A stretch of 64,000 nt of DNA from Rossellomorea sp. SC111 (GCF_024733565.1 NZ_JANIOC010000005.1:1-64000), one strand, 5' to 3'; shown: positions 43,201-52,872, numbered from the stretch's first letter. Notes: generated by a model not told the origin, from the letters alone. Translations and numbers: made by a program.

Positions 43201-45300
43201 ATGGACGAATATAAGCTTCAAGGACTCACGTGCGGAAATTGTGCGAGGGAAATGGAAGAGGAAATCAATAAGCTTGAAAATGGAGAAGGCTCGAGAATTC
43301 TTTATAACAGCAGCAAATTAATCCTGAATAAAGGCGTGGATATGCAAAAAGTGGAGAAGATCCTTTCTTCGGATGGAGCCGCCCTCGTGAAGGATCACGG
43401 GGATGAACATTCCCACGACCATTCCCACGAGCATACCAACAGCAGTCACATGAAGATCCTGCTTGGGATTTCAGCCATCATCTTTTTTTCAGCGATCTAT
43501 GTGGATTCGCAGTTGAATAATCTGGTACCGGTCATCATGTATTTGACGGCTGCTGCGACAAGCGGATATCCCACCTTCATCAAGGGAGCAAAGAATGTAC
43601 TGAAATTCAAATTCAATATTGATACCCTTATGACGATCGCCTTGATAGGCGCATTTTCTATCGGTGAATGGAAAGAAGGGACGCTTGTAGCCATTCTATT
43701 CGGCGTCAATGAATTGCTTGAAGGAATGGGCATGGAAAAGGCAAGGAAGTCCATGGAGGAATTATTGAAGGTTGCGCCGAAAGAGGCGATCCTGATCGAA
43801 GGGGACCAGGAAAGAACCGTTCCGATCAGTTCGTTGAAAACAGGGGATCTTGTCCTTGTGAAATCAGGACAGAAAATTCCGTCAGACGGAATCGTCGAAT
43901 CCGGTAAGAGTTCCGTAAATGAAGCGGCCATCACGGGTGAGGCCATGCCGGTGGAAAAAGAAAAGGATGAGAAAGTGTTCGGGGGAAGCATCAACAACGA
44001 AGGGGTACTCAAAGTAAGGATTTCGAAAGAGTACAAAGATTCTTCCCTTGCGAAAATCCTGCATTTAGTTGAAGAGGCGCAGGAAACCAAGACCCCGACA
44101 GAACAATTCATCAATCGATTTGCACGGTATTATACACCGATCATCATGATCGTGTCCGCATTGGTGATACTCGTTCCTCCCCTTCTATTAAATGGGGATT
44201 GGGGAGAATGGTTTTATCAAGGGCTCGCGGTACTCATTGTCGGATGTCCGTGTGCATTGATTCTGTCGTCTCCGATTGCGATCGTGTCCGGGATTGCCCG
44301 CAATGCGAAAAACGGAATCCTTGTGAAAGGCGGCGTATTCCTTGAGCAACTCGGGAAAATTGATACCGTTGCATTTGATAAAACGGGTACGCTCACCAAA
44401 GGACATCCGTATGTAGAAGAAATGACCGTTTACGATCAAGAAAACTTTTTCCGAATTGCCGGTTCAATCGAAAAATCATCATCACATCCGATTGCAAAGG
44501 CCGTCATGAAAAAGATCAGCGAAGACTCAGTAAACCAGGCATTCTCGGAACCTGAAGACATCAACACCATCTCGGGTCAAGGCGTATCCGCCATGATCGA
44601 AGGGAAAAACTACAGAGTCGGAAACGAGAAAAGCCTCGAATGCCCCATTCCGTCTGAAGTCGAGCAAAAGATCCAAACGATGAAAGCGAATGGGTATACC
44701 CTTGTGATCGTCTCAAGCGATACAGAAGTTCTTGGATTATTCGGCATCACGGATGAAATCAGGGAAGAAAGTAAGGAAATCATCCAAGACCTTTATTCTG
44801 CCGGTATTAAACAGGCAGTGATGCTGACGGGAGACCATGATAAGACGGCTGAAAAAGTGGCAAAGCAAGTGGGATTGACAAATTATTATGCAGGTCTCCT
44901 GCCAGACGAAAAAGTCGCTAAAGTAAAAGAACTCACAAGTCAGGGTAAAGTGGCCATGGTCGGTGACGGAATCAACGATGCCCCTGCTCTTGCCACGGCA
45001 GATCTGGGGATCGCCATGGGCAAGGGAACAGACAGCGCCATTGAAACGGCCGATATCGTGCTGATGCAGGATCATCTCGGCAAACTTCCCTCCGCGATCA
45101 AGATTGCGAAAAGGGTCAATAATATCATTAAGATCAACATTTCCCTGGCATTGGGGTTAAAATTGATTGCATTACTCCTGACCATTCCGGGACTACTGAC
45201 ACTATGGATTGCCATCCTGTCTGATATGGGTGCAACCATATTGGTTACGTTGATTAGTTTGACGGTAATGGTGGGGGAGAAGTCGAAGGCATCAAATTAA
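43201..45300 (+). CDS. cadA: Zn/Cd/Co-exporting P1B-type ATPase, CadA-like
   Basis: 699 residues, close to B. subtilis CadA. Metal-binding domain LTCGNCAREME (Cys11, Cys14) followed by a His-rich linker (DHGDEHSHDHSHEH). Core: CPC in VGCPCALILSSP (C349), phospho-Asp in FDKTGTLTKG (D393), and MVGDGINDAPALA. The product exports divalent cations. Cotranscribed with the czrA-like gene (21 bases apart). A strong terminator follows. Confidence 0.95.
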   Translation: MDEYKLQGLTCGNCAREMEEEINKLENGEGSRILYNSSKLILNKGVDMQKVEKILSSDGAALVKDHGDEHSHDHSHEHTNSSHMKILLGISAIIFFSAIYVDSQLNNLVPVIMYLTAAATSGYPTFIKGAKNVLKFKFNIDTLMTIALIGAFSIGEWKEGTLVAILFGVNELLEGMGMEKARKSMEELLKVAPKEAILIEGDQERTVPISSLKTGDLVLVKSGQKIPSDGIVESGKSSVNEAAITGEAMPVEKEKDEKVFGGSINNEGVLKVRISKEYKDSSLAKILHLVEEAQETKTPTEQFINRFARYYTPIIMIVSALVILVPPLLLNGDWGEWFYQGLAVLIVGCPCALILSSPIAIVSGIARNAKNGILVKGGVFLEQLGKIDTVAFDKTGTLTKGHPYVEEMTVYDQENFFRIAGSIEKSSSHPIAKAVMKKISEDSVNQAFSEPEDINTISGQGVSAMIEGKNYRVGNEKSLECPIPSEVEQKIQTMKANGYTLVIVSSDTEVLGLFGITDEIREESKEIIQDLYSAGIKQAVMLTGDHDKTAEKVAKQVGLTNYYAGLLPDEKVAKVKELTSQGKVAMVGDGINDAPALATADLGIAMGKGTDSAIETADIVLMQDHLGKLPSAIKIAKRVNNIIKINISLALGLKLIALLLTIPGLLTLWIAILSDMGATILVTLISLTVMVGEKSKASN

Positions 45301-45340
45301 ATGAAAGGAGCGGGACGATCCCTGCTCCTTTCATTTTTTT
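45301..45340 (+). terminator. cadA terminator
   Basis: ATGAAAGGAGCGGGA-CGA-TCCCTGCTCCTTTCAT followed by six T. Confidence 0.85.
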
Positions 45341-45419
45341 ATTGGGCATTACAGGTTTTCACAGCTGTTTAGTAGAATAAACATGCGTAAAGGCAATTTC
45401 AAGAATGGAGGCATTCAGA

Positions 45420-46232
45420 ATGAAAAAACTGCTTATCTTCGGAGCAAGTGGATTAGTGGGGAAAGCGCTGGTGGAGGAATGTAAAGATTCCTTTGATGTA
45501 TATGGGACCTATGCAACCCGACCGGTAGATCTGCCTCAAGAAAAACAATTTCAATTAGAGGTCAGCGATACGGATCAGATGAAGGATATGGTCAAAGCTT
45601 TACGGCCAGATGCCATCATTTCATGCCTAAGAGGCGAGTTCGATCAACAGCTTGAATTTCATCGGGAGCTCTCATTGGAAATCAGAAACACAGAAAGTAC
45701 ACTTTATTATTTTTCCACGGCCAACGTGTTCGATGGGGATTTCACGAAGCACCATACGGAAGAAGACACCCCGAACGCTGCATCACCTTATGGAAAGTTC
45801 AAGATAGGGTGTGAAAAAATGTTGCAGGAATTATTACTGGAACAGGCCGTCATGATACGAATTCCGCAAATATGGGGGAAGAAGTCTCCGAGACTTGACC
45901 AACTCAAGAGTGGGATTGAGGAAGGCACGATTGATGTGTACAGTAATCTGGTGTGTAATCATCTGACGGATGAATTATTGGCCAAACAGTTGAAATACAT
46001 CATTCTTCATCACCTTAAAGGAGTTTTTCATCTGGGTGCGATCGATATGATGACACAGGCTCAATTCGTAGAGGAATTAGTTGGCAATCTTACGAATAAA
46101 GATGTTACGTTTCATGATTGCCTGCTTGAAGATAAACCGGAGACATTTCATTTTGGGTTGAAGAGCATTCGAAATGATCTTCCGGAGCGATTGGTGAAGA
46201 CGAATAGGGCATTGATAAGCGATTTAGTTTAG
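45420..46232 (+). CDS. NAD(P)-binding epimerase/reductase, RmlD-like
   Basis: 270 residues from the ATG at 45420 (TGGAGG site; an earlier in-frame start lacks one). LLIFGASGLVGKALVEE is the nucleotide-binding loop; STANVFDGDF and the SPYGKFKIGCEK (YxxxK) active-site motifs are those of RmlD-type SDR enzymes (dTDP-4-dehydrorhamnose reductase). No rhamnose genes surround it, so the sugar substrate is unknown. Confidence 0.75.
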   Translation: MKKLLIFGASGLVGKALVEECKDSFDVYGTYATRPVDLPQEKQFQLEVSDTDQMKDMVKALRPDAIISCLRGEFDQQLEFHRELSLEIRNTESTLYYFSTANVFDGDFTKHHTEEDTPNAASPYGKFKIGCEKMLQELLLEQAVMIRIPQIWGKKSPRLDQLKSGIEEGTIDVYSNLVCNHLTDELLAKQLKYIILHHLKGVFHLGAIDMMTQAQFVEELVGNLTNKDVTFHDCLLEDKPETFHFGLKSIRNDLPERLVKTNRALISDLV

Positions 46233-46262
46233 TCAGATCCTGTTGAAATAGGAGGTTTACAA

Positions 46263-46790
46263 ATGTTTGATACATTTAATTTTGACCTGATTTATCATGA
46301 AAGAAATGATGCAACCCCATTAGTGGTCATGATGTGTGGTGTTGCTGGTTCTGGTAAAACGACTTTTTCACAAATATTGGAGCGATCTGGGTTTGCCCGC
46401 CTTTCAATCGATGAAGAAATATGGACAACTAATGGCCGATGGGGGATTGATTTCCCAATGGAAAAGGTTGAGGTATATAGAAAAGATGCAGAAGAAAAAT
46501 TGCGCCATCGTTTAATAGAATTCATTCAAGATAAACAGCAGGTGGTGATTGACTTTAGTTTTTGGGACCGTGCAAGAAGGAATCAATATAAAAAACTGAT
46601 CGAGGATTCCGGAGGTAAATGGATACTTGTTTATTTAAAGGTTCAACCACATGTTTTACGTGAACGACTTACGTTACGGAACCAGCGTTTTGATGCAAAT
46701 TCCTTTCCTATTTCAGAAGAACTTTTAACGTCATATCTTAATGGTTTTGAAATACCTAAAGGAGAAGGGGAAATAGTGATAGACAATTAA
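46263..46790 (+). CDS. P-loop kinase-like ATPase (AAA_33)
   Basis: 175 residues. Walker A CGVAGSGKTTFSQ, then DEEIW, and VVIDFSFWDRARRNQY (second acidic motif and Arg residues). It is of the small zeta-toxin/gluconate kinase-like fold used for phosphorylating small molecules or RNA; the substrate cannot be named. AGGAGG site 6 bases before the ATG. It lies 30 bases after the RmlD-like gene, so the two may be cotranscribed. Confidence 0.7.
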   Translation: MFDTFNFDLIYHERNDATPLVVMMCGVAGSGKTTFSQILERSGFARLSIDEEIWTTNGRWGIDFPMEKVEVYRKDAEEKLRHRLIEFIQDKQQVVIDFSFWDRARRNQYKKLIEDSGGKWILVYLKVQPHVLRERLTLRNQRFDANSFPISEELLTSYLNGFEIPKGEGEIVIDN

Positions 46791-46894
46791 AAGGTAGTAA
46801 GTAATAGTGCAGCCCCTTGCTTTTTGAACAAAAGCAGGATTTTCCCTCCCCATCTCAGAATACATAGTGAAAAAGGAATGGAAGGAGAATGGGT

Positions 46895-47995
46895 ATGAAT
46901 GTTGAGAAACAGATTTTAGAATGGTTCACTCATTTTCACACTCACCCGGAAGTGAGCTGGAATGAATACGAAACGACGAATACGCTTGCAGGGATCCTCG
47001 ATGAACTGAATGTGAGCTACAGGAGATTTTCTGATGTGACAGGGTTGATCGCTGAAATAGGTGAAGGAGATGAAGTGACGGCTGTACGCGCGGATATCGA
47101 TGCCCTTTGGCAAGAGGTGGACGGGGTGATGCAGGCGAATCATTCCTGTGGTCATGATGCCAATATGTCGATGGTTCTCGGAGCACTTCTTTATTGCCTT
47201 CAGGATCCTCCAAAAGATAAGCGGATCCGTTTCATTTTTCAACCTGCAGAGGAGAAGGGGAATGGATCGCTGACCATGATTGAGAAAGGGGCACTTGAGG
47301 ATGTCGGTTATTTATTCGGGGTTCATTTGAGACCGAAAGAAGAATTGGGTCATGGGTCCTTTTCGCCTTCAGTTCATCATGGGGCAGGCATTTACATGGA
47401 AGGGAAAATAAGAGGGGTTGATGCGCACGGTGCGAGACCCCATCAGGGGAAGAATAGCATCGATGTGTTGGCGGCCATTCATTCCTTTTTAAAAACGATC
47501 TATTTGTCTCCATTTGAATCATATTCTGCCAAACTGACAAAGCTTGCTGCAGGAGGGGGGAATCTGAACATCATTCCGGGAAATGCGGAGTTTGCAATCG
47601 ATGTACGTGCCCAGAAGAATGAAGTGATGGAAGAAATACAGCGCCGCCTCGAGGATGGGGTCGATGCTATCGCCAATCTGTACGGAGTCACCATTGAGTA
47701 TGAATGGACAGACTATACACCTGGGGCGGAAGTGTCTGCTGATGCTGAGGTTGTCACGAGGGAAGCGATTCGATCCATCGCGGGTGAAGAAGCATTGGCT
47801 CCGCCGGTCATGACATCGGGCAGTGATGATTTTCATTTTTACACGATCAAGCATCCGGAAGTGAAGGCGGCGATGATCGGGGTCGGTGCGGATTTGACTC
47901 CCGGGCTTCATCATCCGGACATGACGTTTAATGTTTCAGCATTGAATCAAGCTGCAAAAATAATAGCTGAGACGTTAAAAAAGGCATCATTCTGA
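46895..47995 (+). CDS. M20-family amidohydrolase (candidate N-acyl-amino acid deacylase)
   Basis: 366 residues. Metal-site motifs of M20D enzymes: NHSCGHDANMSMVLG (His/Asp pair), EEKGNGS, GVHLRP, and the C-terminal HFYTIKHP and GLHHPDMTF. M20D enzymes remove acyl groups from amino acids or indole conjugates. It lies 5' of an antiporter, a regulator and an N-succinylamino-acid racemase, so a desuccinylase role is attractive. The ATG at 46895 is preferred from GAAGGAG spacing. Confidence 0.82.
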   Translation: MNVEKQILEWFTHFHTHPEVSWNEYETTNTLAGILDELNVSYRRFSDVTGLIAEIGEGDEVTAVRADIDALWQEVDGVMQANHSCGHDANMSMVLGALLYCLQDPPKDKRIRFIFQPAEEKGNGSLTMIEKGALEDVGYLFGVHLRPKEELGHGSFSPSVHHGAGIYMEGKIRGVDAHGARPHQGKNSIDVLAAIHSFLKTIYLSPFESYSAKLTKLAAGGGNLNIIPGNAEFAIDVRAQKNEVMEEIQRRLEDGVDAIANLYGVTIEYEWTDYTPGAEVSADAEVVTREAIRSIAGEEALAPPVMTSGSDDFHFYTIKHPEVKAAMIGVGADLTPGLHHPDMTFNVSALNQAAKIIAETLKKASF

Positions 47996-48018
47996 TTGGA
48001 AACGGTACCAAAAACGGA

Positions 48019-48047
48019 TTGACGACTCCAACTTCTGCCCTTATGAT
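48019..48047 (+). promoter_or_regulatory. nhaC-like gene promoter
   Basis: TTGACG, 17 bases, TATGAT (48042-48047). The start point would fall a few bases before the direct-repeat operator. Confidence 0.6.
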
Positions 48048-48056
48048 ACTCATATA

Positions 48057-48072
48057 GCGACTATTTAACGAC
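48057..48072 (+). promoter_or_regulatory. Direct-repeat operator before the nhaC-like gene
   Basis: GCGAC-TATTTA-ACGAC: two half-sites 11 bases apart (one helical turn). It matches ACGAC-TATATA-ACGAC at 50827-50842 and lies over the expected transcription start, as expected for repression. Confidence 0.6.
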
Positions 48073-48118
48073 AATTAGGAATAGTCAAAAAACTGAGTGC
48101 TTTCAAGGGGGAATTTGG

Positions 48119-49537
48119 ATGAAGAAAGAAATGTCTTTTTGGCTGGCAATCATACCATTGCTTGTCATGATCACCGTAATGGCCATTACAATCGTGGTTT
48201 TGGAGCAGGGGCCGCACATTCCTCTGATCATCGGTACGGTCACGGCTGCACTTGTCGCCTGGTTTTCGGGGTTCAAGTGGAAGGATATAGAGGAAGCGAT
48301 GTATAAGGGGATTCGTCTTGCTTTACCTGCCGTCGTCATCATCATGCTTGTAGGATTGACGATCGGTGCGTGGATCGGCGGCGGAGTCGTGGCGACGATG
48401 ATCTATTATGGTCTGAAGATGATCACACCTTCGCTTTTCCTTTTATCAATTAGCGTCATTTGTGCAGTTGTGTCGCTGGCGATCGGGAGTTCCTGGTCAA
48501 CAATGGGGACAATCGGTGTTGCGGGCATGGGAATCGGCATCAGCATGGGGATTCCGGCTCCGATGATTGCGGGTGCCATTATTTCCGGTGCTTATTTCGG
48601 TGATAAGATGTCGCCACTGTCAGATACAACGAACCTGGCTTCGGGACTGACCAACACAGATCTATTTGTACATATCCGCCATATGCTTTACACGACGATC
48701 CCGGGCTTTGTGATTGCCCTGGCTGTTTATGCTTATTTAGGAAGGAACTTTGGGAAAAGTGGGGTCAATACGGAGGACATTGAAAAAACGATCGGGGTTC
48801 TGCAGGACAGCTTTGTTGTTTCACCATTTTTACTGATTGTACCGCTGCTTGTCATTGTGCTCGTTGCACGAAAGGTTCCGGCCATCCCGGCTCTGATCGT
48901 GGGAATCATTCTTGGATTTGGCGCACAGGTATTCATTCAGCATGATTCGTTTGCGGATGCAGTTTCGGCTCTTCAAAGCGGATACGTGATCGAGACGGGG
49001 AATACGATGGTCGATGATCTGTTTTCCCGCGGAGGTCTCGATTCGATGATGTACACGGTCTCGATGACGATCGTCGCGATGACCTTCGGGGGGATCTTGG
49101 AACACACAGGTATGCTTCGTGCCATCGTCAACCAGATCCTTAAGGTGACAAAGACATCGAAAGGCTTGGTGGCTTCCACTGTGGTTTCTTGTTTTGCCAC
49201 GAATGCATCATGCTCTGAACAGTATATTTCTGTCGTGGTGCCTTCAAGGATGTATGCGAATGCCTATAAAGAAAAAGGGCTGCATTCAAAGAATCTGTCG
49301 CGTGCCCTTGAGGACGGGGGGACGTTGACATCGGTCTTCATCCCATGGAATACATGCGGGGTCTTTATTTTAGGAACGCTAGGGGTCCATGCATTTGACT
49401 ATGCTCCCTATGCGGTGTTGAATTTTATCGTGCCGATCATTTCCATCATCTATGCCTTCACGGGCTTCAGCATCACCAAACTGACTGAAACCGAAATGAA
49501 AGCCGCCGAGCAGGAGGATGCCACACTTTCCTCCTGA
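48119..49537 (+). CDS. Na+/H+ antiporter, NhaC family
   Basis: 472 residues with about twelve membrane segments, characteristic of NhaC: SWSTMGTIGVAGMGIGISMGI and GDKMSPLSDTTNLASGL, then TFGGILEHTGM and VVSCFATNASCSEQY. Members exchange Na+ with protons, and some (MleN-like) carry malate/lactate. Placement between the M20 enzyme and the racemase locus, with a shared operator, suggests transport of an amino-acid-related compound. Its end lies 5 bases from a convergent gene's end. Confidence 0.88.
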   Translation: MKKEMSFWLAIIPLLVMITVMAITIVVLEQGPHIPLIIGTVTAALVAWFSGFKWKDIEEAMYKGIRLALPAVVIIMLVGLTIGAWIGGGVVATMIYYGLKMITPSLFLLSISVICAVVSLAIGSSWSTMGTIGVAGMGIGISMGIPAPMIAGAIISGAYFGDKMSPLSDTTNLASGLTNTDLFVHIRHMLYTTIPGFVIALAVYAYLGRNFGKSGVNTEDIEKTIGVLQDSFVVSPFLLIVPLLVIVLVARKVPAIPALIVGIILGFGAQVFIQHDSFADAVSALQSGYVIETGNTMVDDLFSRGGLDSMMYTVSMTIVAMTFGGILEHTGMLRAIVNQILKVTKTSKGLVASTVVSCFATNASCSEQYISVVVPSRMYANAYKEKGLHSKNLSRALEDGGTLTSVFIPWNTCGVFILGTLGVHAFDYAPYAVLNFIVPIISIIYAFTGFSITKLTETEMKAAEQEDATLSS

Positions 49538-49542
49538 CCCGG

Positions 49543-50805
49543 TCAATAAATGGGGAAGGTCAGTTCATAAATGGCCCGCGGCCTTCCTTGAGCATACGTC
49601 ATTTCTTCGCCAATGATTTTCGCCGAACCGTTGTCGACAAGCTTCTTCAAGATCCGTTCCGTGGAGCGCCGGGTGATTTGCATATAGTCAGAAAGCTCTG
49701 CCGCAGTGAAATCACGGGACGAACGGGATTTGGAGAATTGAATGATTTTGGATAGGTTCGACGGACTTAATTTTAATTGTTTGGCAAGGGACAGCATTTC
49801 GGGAGTATCATTTTTCAGATGCTGTTTCTTGCTTTTATCAGGATAAGGTCCTGACAACTCTTTATCCTCATTTAGAATAAAGGCGCAGCCATCACAATCA
49901 ACCTTTTTGGCAAATGACAACGCGGTCTCTGCGTTTGCCTCTGCCTGCGCTGCCGTATGACCGTATCCGAATCCTGCAAGCACGGGGTGTTCAAGTTGAA
50001 ACAGGGAAGGGAAGTCGGTACTTTCCAGGAAATGTTCGATGCTTCCCCTATTGCTGTAAATCGTGTAAGCATCATCCCCATGTTTTTGAAGTGATCCCTT
50101 CATCAAGCGGGCAAACTCATGAAGATGTTCATGTTCGCCATCCCATTGTTGGACTGAAAGACGGACAGCAGCAATCGTGGCTGCTTTTCGTTTAGAAAGA
50201 AGGGATTGGGAATATGCTTCATCGATGGCCCGTATCAGTGACTTGGCAGGGTCGATCATTCTCATGCAAGGAATTTGCAACTCGATGAGCCGGTCATAAA
50301 CAGCATGGATGCTCGTTAAGGCCATCTCCGTTTTACCATCTTGAAATAACTGCCGGTGGAAGTCTGTATAGTCGTTGATGTTAAAGTTGTGGGGCAGGCT
50401 CTCTTTATAATCCATCACATATTGGGGCGGGTTCTTGAGGTGTAAGTCTGACTGGGCGTGATCGATGAAAGAACGATCCATCAAATCGATGGACACGCGG
50501 TCTGGTTCAATCCTATGATGGTGCAGGATATAAAGCAGTGATGTCACAAGGGCCGTTTCATCCTGTTCAAGGTAAAGGACCGGGACAGTAAGTGTGCGGC
50601 AGGCTTGTTCTGAAAAAAAGTAAGGCAGTGCCCCGGAAAACAAAACGGCATCACAGGGTGTGATGTCTTTCATAAGCTTACTTGCTTCCTGGGGTTCACC
50701 GTAAATATAGGGGACCAGTTCGATACCATTCAAATCAGAAGCAATGGACGTCTGGACACGTTCTAGGAACTCCCTGGACCCAATCAGGGCGATTTTCGTT
50801 TTCAT
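49543..50805 (-). CDS. HTH transcriptional regulator with a C-terminal winged helix, regulator of the racemase/antiporter locus
   Basis: 420 residues. The N-terminal 120 residues look like a periplasmic-binding-like or sensory fold (IALIGSREFLERVQ, DAVLFSGALPYFF), the middle is helical, and the C-terminal part has a winged HTH (TAAELSDYMQITRRSTERILKKLVDNGSAKII). A GGAMP-type stretch is not seen. Divergent from the racemase gene; the operator ACGAC-TATATA-ACGAC lies over its own start region (its -10 TATAAT at 50843-50848). Family uncertain. Confidence 0.6.
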   Translation of the reverse strand: MKTKIALIGSREFLERVQTSIASDLNGIELVPYIYGEPQEASKLMKDITPCDAVLFSGALPYFFSEQACRTLTVPVLYLEQDETALVTSLLYILHHHRIEPDRVSIDLMDRSFIDHAQSDLHLKNPPQYVMDYKESLPHNFNINDYTDFHRQLFQDGKTEMALTSIHAVYDRLIELQIPCMRMIDPAKSLIRAIDEAYSQSLLSKRKAATIAAVRLSVQQWDGEHEHLHEFARLMKGSLQKHGDDAYTIYSNRGSIEHFLESTDFPSLFQLEHPVLAGFGYGHTAAQAEANAETALSFAKKVDCDGCAFILNEDKELSGPYPDKSKKQHLKNDTPEMLSLAKQLKLSPSNLSKIIQFSKSRSSRDFTAAELSDYMQITRRSTERILKKLVDNGSAKIIGEEMTYAQGRPRAIYELTFPIY

Positions 50806-50826
50806 GACAAGCTCCTTTCTGAATTA

Positions 50827-50848
50827 ACGACTATATAACGACATTATA
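50827..50848. promoter_or_regulatory. Shared operator and -10 in the divergent promoter region
   Basis: Direct repeats ACGAC (50827-50831) and ACGAC (50838-50842) with TATATA between; immediately next to them ATTATA is the -10 (TATAAT on the minus strand) of the regulator gene. Same repeat and spacing as at 48057-48072. Confidence 0.6.
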
Positions 50849-50891
50849 CCAAGGAGAAATAAAATTTGTTAGTTTAAGGAGTGTTTATCTT

Positions 50892-52001
50892 TTGATTATA
50901 AAGAAAATAAATCTGTATGCCATCCGATTACCACTGAAACAGCCTTTTATCATCAGTTACCATACATATGATGATATGCCTTCTATCATTTTGGAAATGG
51001 AGACGGACGAAGGAATTATTGGATATGGGGAAGCGGTGGCTGATGAACATGTGACAGGCGAAACGTGGGAAAGCACATTTCAAGTGCTTCAGCATACCCT
51101 CGCCCCGAAACTGATCGGGGAGAATCCTTTTCATATTGAACGAATTCATGAGCTGATGGATAAAGCCATTTACAATGCCCCGACAGCAAAGGCTGCCATC
51201 GATATCGCTTGCTATGATGCCATTGGGAAAAAAGTGAATCAGCCTGTCTATCAGCTGCTAGGCGGCCGTTATCATGACGAATTCCAGCTTACCCACGTCC
51301 TGAGCATAACAGAGCCGGATACGATGGCAGACGAAGCGGCCAGTATGATCGAGGAAGGATTTCAATCCTTTAAAATGAAGGTTGGAACCGATATCGATCA
51401 GGATATTGAAAGAATACGGAAGGTCAGGGAACGTGTCGGGTGGGACGTGCCGATCCGGGTGGATGTGAATCAGGGCTGGAAGAACAGCAGTCAGACGCTG
51501 AAGGCACTGCGGCATATTCAAGACCTGAACATCGATTGGCTTGAGCAACCCGTCTTGGCAGATGATGTAGATGGGATGGTCCGGATCAAATCGAGGACAG
51601 ATATCCCGCTCATGATCGATGAAGGGCTGAAAGGCGTACGTGACATGCGTGAAATCATCCAGAAGCAGGCAGCGGATAAAGTGAATATCAAATTGATGAA
51701 AAGCGGAGGAATCTACCCGGCAGTCAAACTGGCCCACATGGCTGAGATGGCAGGGATGGAATGCCAGGTCGGTTCGATGGTCGAGTCATCGATCGCGTCA
51801 GCAGCCGGATTCCATGTGGCTTTTTCCAAAAAGGTCATCATTAGTGTAGAATTGACGGGACCGATTAAATTTTCACAGGACATCGGAGACCTGCAGTATG
51901 ACGTCCCATATATCCGACTGTCGGATAAAGCGGGTCTCGGTGTGAAAGTAGATAAAGATATTCTGGAAGAGTTGACTGAGTTCAAGAGTATTATAGAGTA
52001 A
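50892..52001 (+). CDS. N-succinyl-amino acid racemase, enolase superfamily (BC0371-like)
   Basis: 369 residues. Catalytic set is complete: K161 and K163 in FKMKVG, metal ligands D191 (VDVNQGW), E218 (LEQPV) and D243 (IDEG), and K267 in NIKLMKSGG. As recalled, the sequence matches residue by residue over most of its length the B. cereus enzyme BC0371, which racemises N-succinyl-L-arginine/lysine. YkfB-type dipeptide epimerase is the alternative. TTG start after AAGGAG. GNAT gene follows. Confidence 0.85.
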   Translation: MIIKKINLYAIRLPLKQPFIISYHTYDDMPSIILEMETDEGIIGYGEAVADEHVTGETWESTFQVLQHTLAPKLIGENPFHIERIHELMDKAIYNAPTAKAAIDIACYDAIGKKVNQPVYQLLGGRYHDEFQLTHVLSITEPDTMADEAASMIEEGFQSFKMKVGTDIDQDIERIRKVRERVGWDVPIRVDVNQGWKNSSQTLKALRHIQDLNIDWLEQPVLADDVDGMVRIKSRTDIPLMIDEGLKGVRDMREIIQKQAADKVNIKLMKSGGIYPAVKLAHMAEMAGMECQVGSMVESSIASAAGFHVAFSKKVIISVELTGPIKFSQDIGDLQYDVPYIRLSDKAGLGVKVDKDILEELTEFKSIIE

Positions 52002-52014
52002 GGAGCATAGAATC

Positions 52015-52719
52015 ATGGATCATCTATTCGAAGGTTTTCTTGATAAAAACAATGAATCATACAACGTCCGTTTGTTAAGTAAAGAGCATATGAGCCAATT
52101 ACAGCAGCTACAGGAGCTAGTGGTGGATACATTGACGGAAAAAAAGAATTTACAGCCCCTGACATATGAGGAATTGGACTATATATTAACCGGAAATGGA
52201 CTGATGATCGGAGCATTTACAGAGAAGGGATTAATCGCATTCCGCGCCTTGTTGATCCCCCCTATTGATGACGAGCATCTGGGGCTTGATGTAGGACTCG
52301 AAGCAGAGGAACTGCCACGGGTCATCTATCAGGAAATTTCGAATGTACACCCGGATTACCGAGGCAACCGGCTCCAGCAAACACTGGCTCATTTAATCAT
52401 GCAGGAACTGGGAAAGCAGGATCAAAGGTTCACCTATGTGGCGTGCACGGTCGCGCCCTTTAATATTCCCAGTTTGAAAGATAAGTTCAAGCAGGGAATG
52501 GAGATAGCTGCCCTTAAGATCAAATACGTCGATCAATTGCGCTATATATTCATTAAACGACTTGATGGAGAGGGCAGTGGAGGAGAGATTTCCGAGATTG
52601 CCAGAGTTCCGATGGGAGATGTCGAGGGCCAGCAGGCATTATTGAAAGAAGGATGGCGCGGCATTTCCTTGGAGGAAGATGATGGTGGGTACAGGGTGTT
52701 GTATGTGAAAAGAGGATAG
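52015..52719 (+). CDS. GNAT-family acyltransferase (candidate amino acid N-succinyltransferase)
   Basis: 234 residues; the core motif A is SNVHPDYRGNRLQQTLAHLIMQEL, the acyl-CoA pyrophosphate loop being RGNRLQ. The N-terminal 50 residues and a C-terminal acidic extension flank it. It starts 13 bases after the racemase stop. In Geobacillus and others, such a GNAT enzyme attaches succinyl from succinyl-CoA to D-amino acids before racemisation; here this is inferred from neighbours only. Confidence 0.7.
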   Translation: MDHLFEGFLDKNNESYNVRLLSKEHMSQLQQLQELVVDTLTEKKNLQPLTYEELDYILTGNGLMIGAFTEKGLIAFRALLIPPIDDEHLGLDVGLEAEELPRVIYQEISNVHPDYRGNRLQQTLAHLIMQELGKQDQRFTYVACTVAPFNIPSLKDKFKQGMEIAALKIKYVDQLRYIFIKRLDGEGSGGEISEIARVPMGDVEGQQALLKEGWRGISLEEDDGGYRVLYVKRG

Positions 52720-52872
52720 GGCAGTGCATTCAAAAGTAAGTAGTTCAGTTTTGTGAAGAAACATACATTTACATACCTTTTAGCACATTCACAAAATCCA
52801 AAGTAGAAAAATCTTCATTGAGATAGGATTCAGCTAAAGGGGCTCTAATGTAATAAGAACAACACATCCAAA

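Noticed and set aside
50892-52001. L-Ala-D/L-Glu epimerase (YkfB)
   Set aside because: Catalytic layout is shared, but the sequence follows the BC0371 racemase far more closely, and no ykf peptidase genes are present; kept as the alternative.
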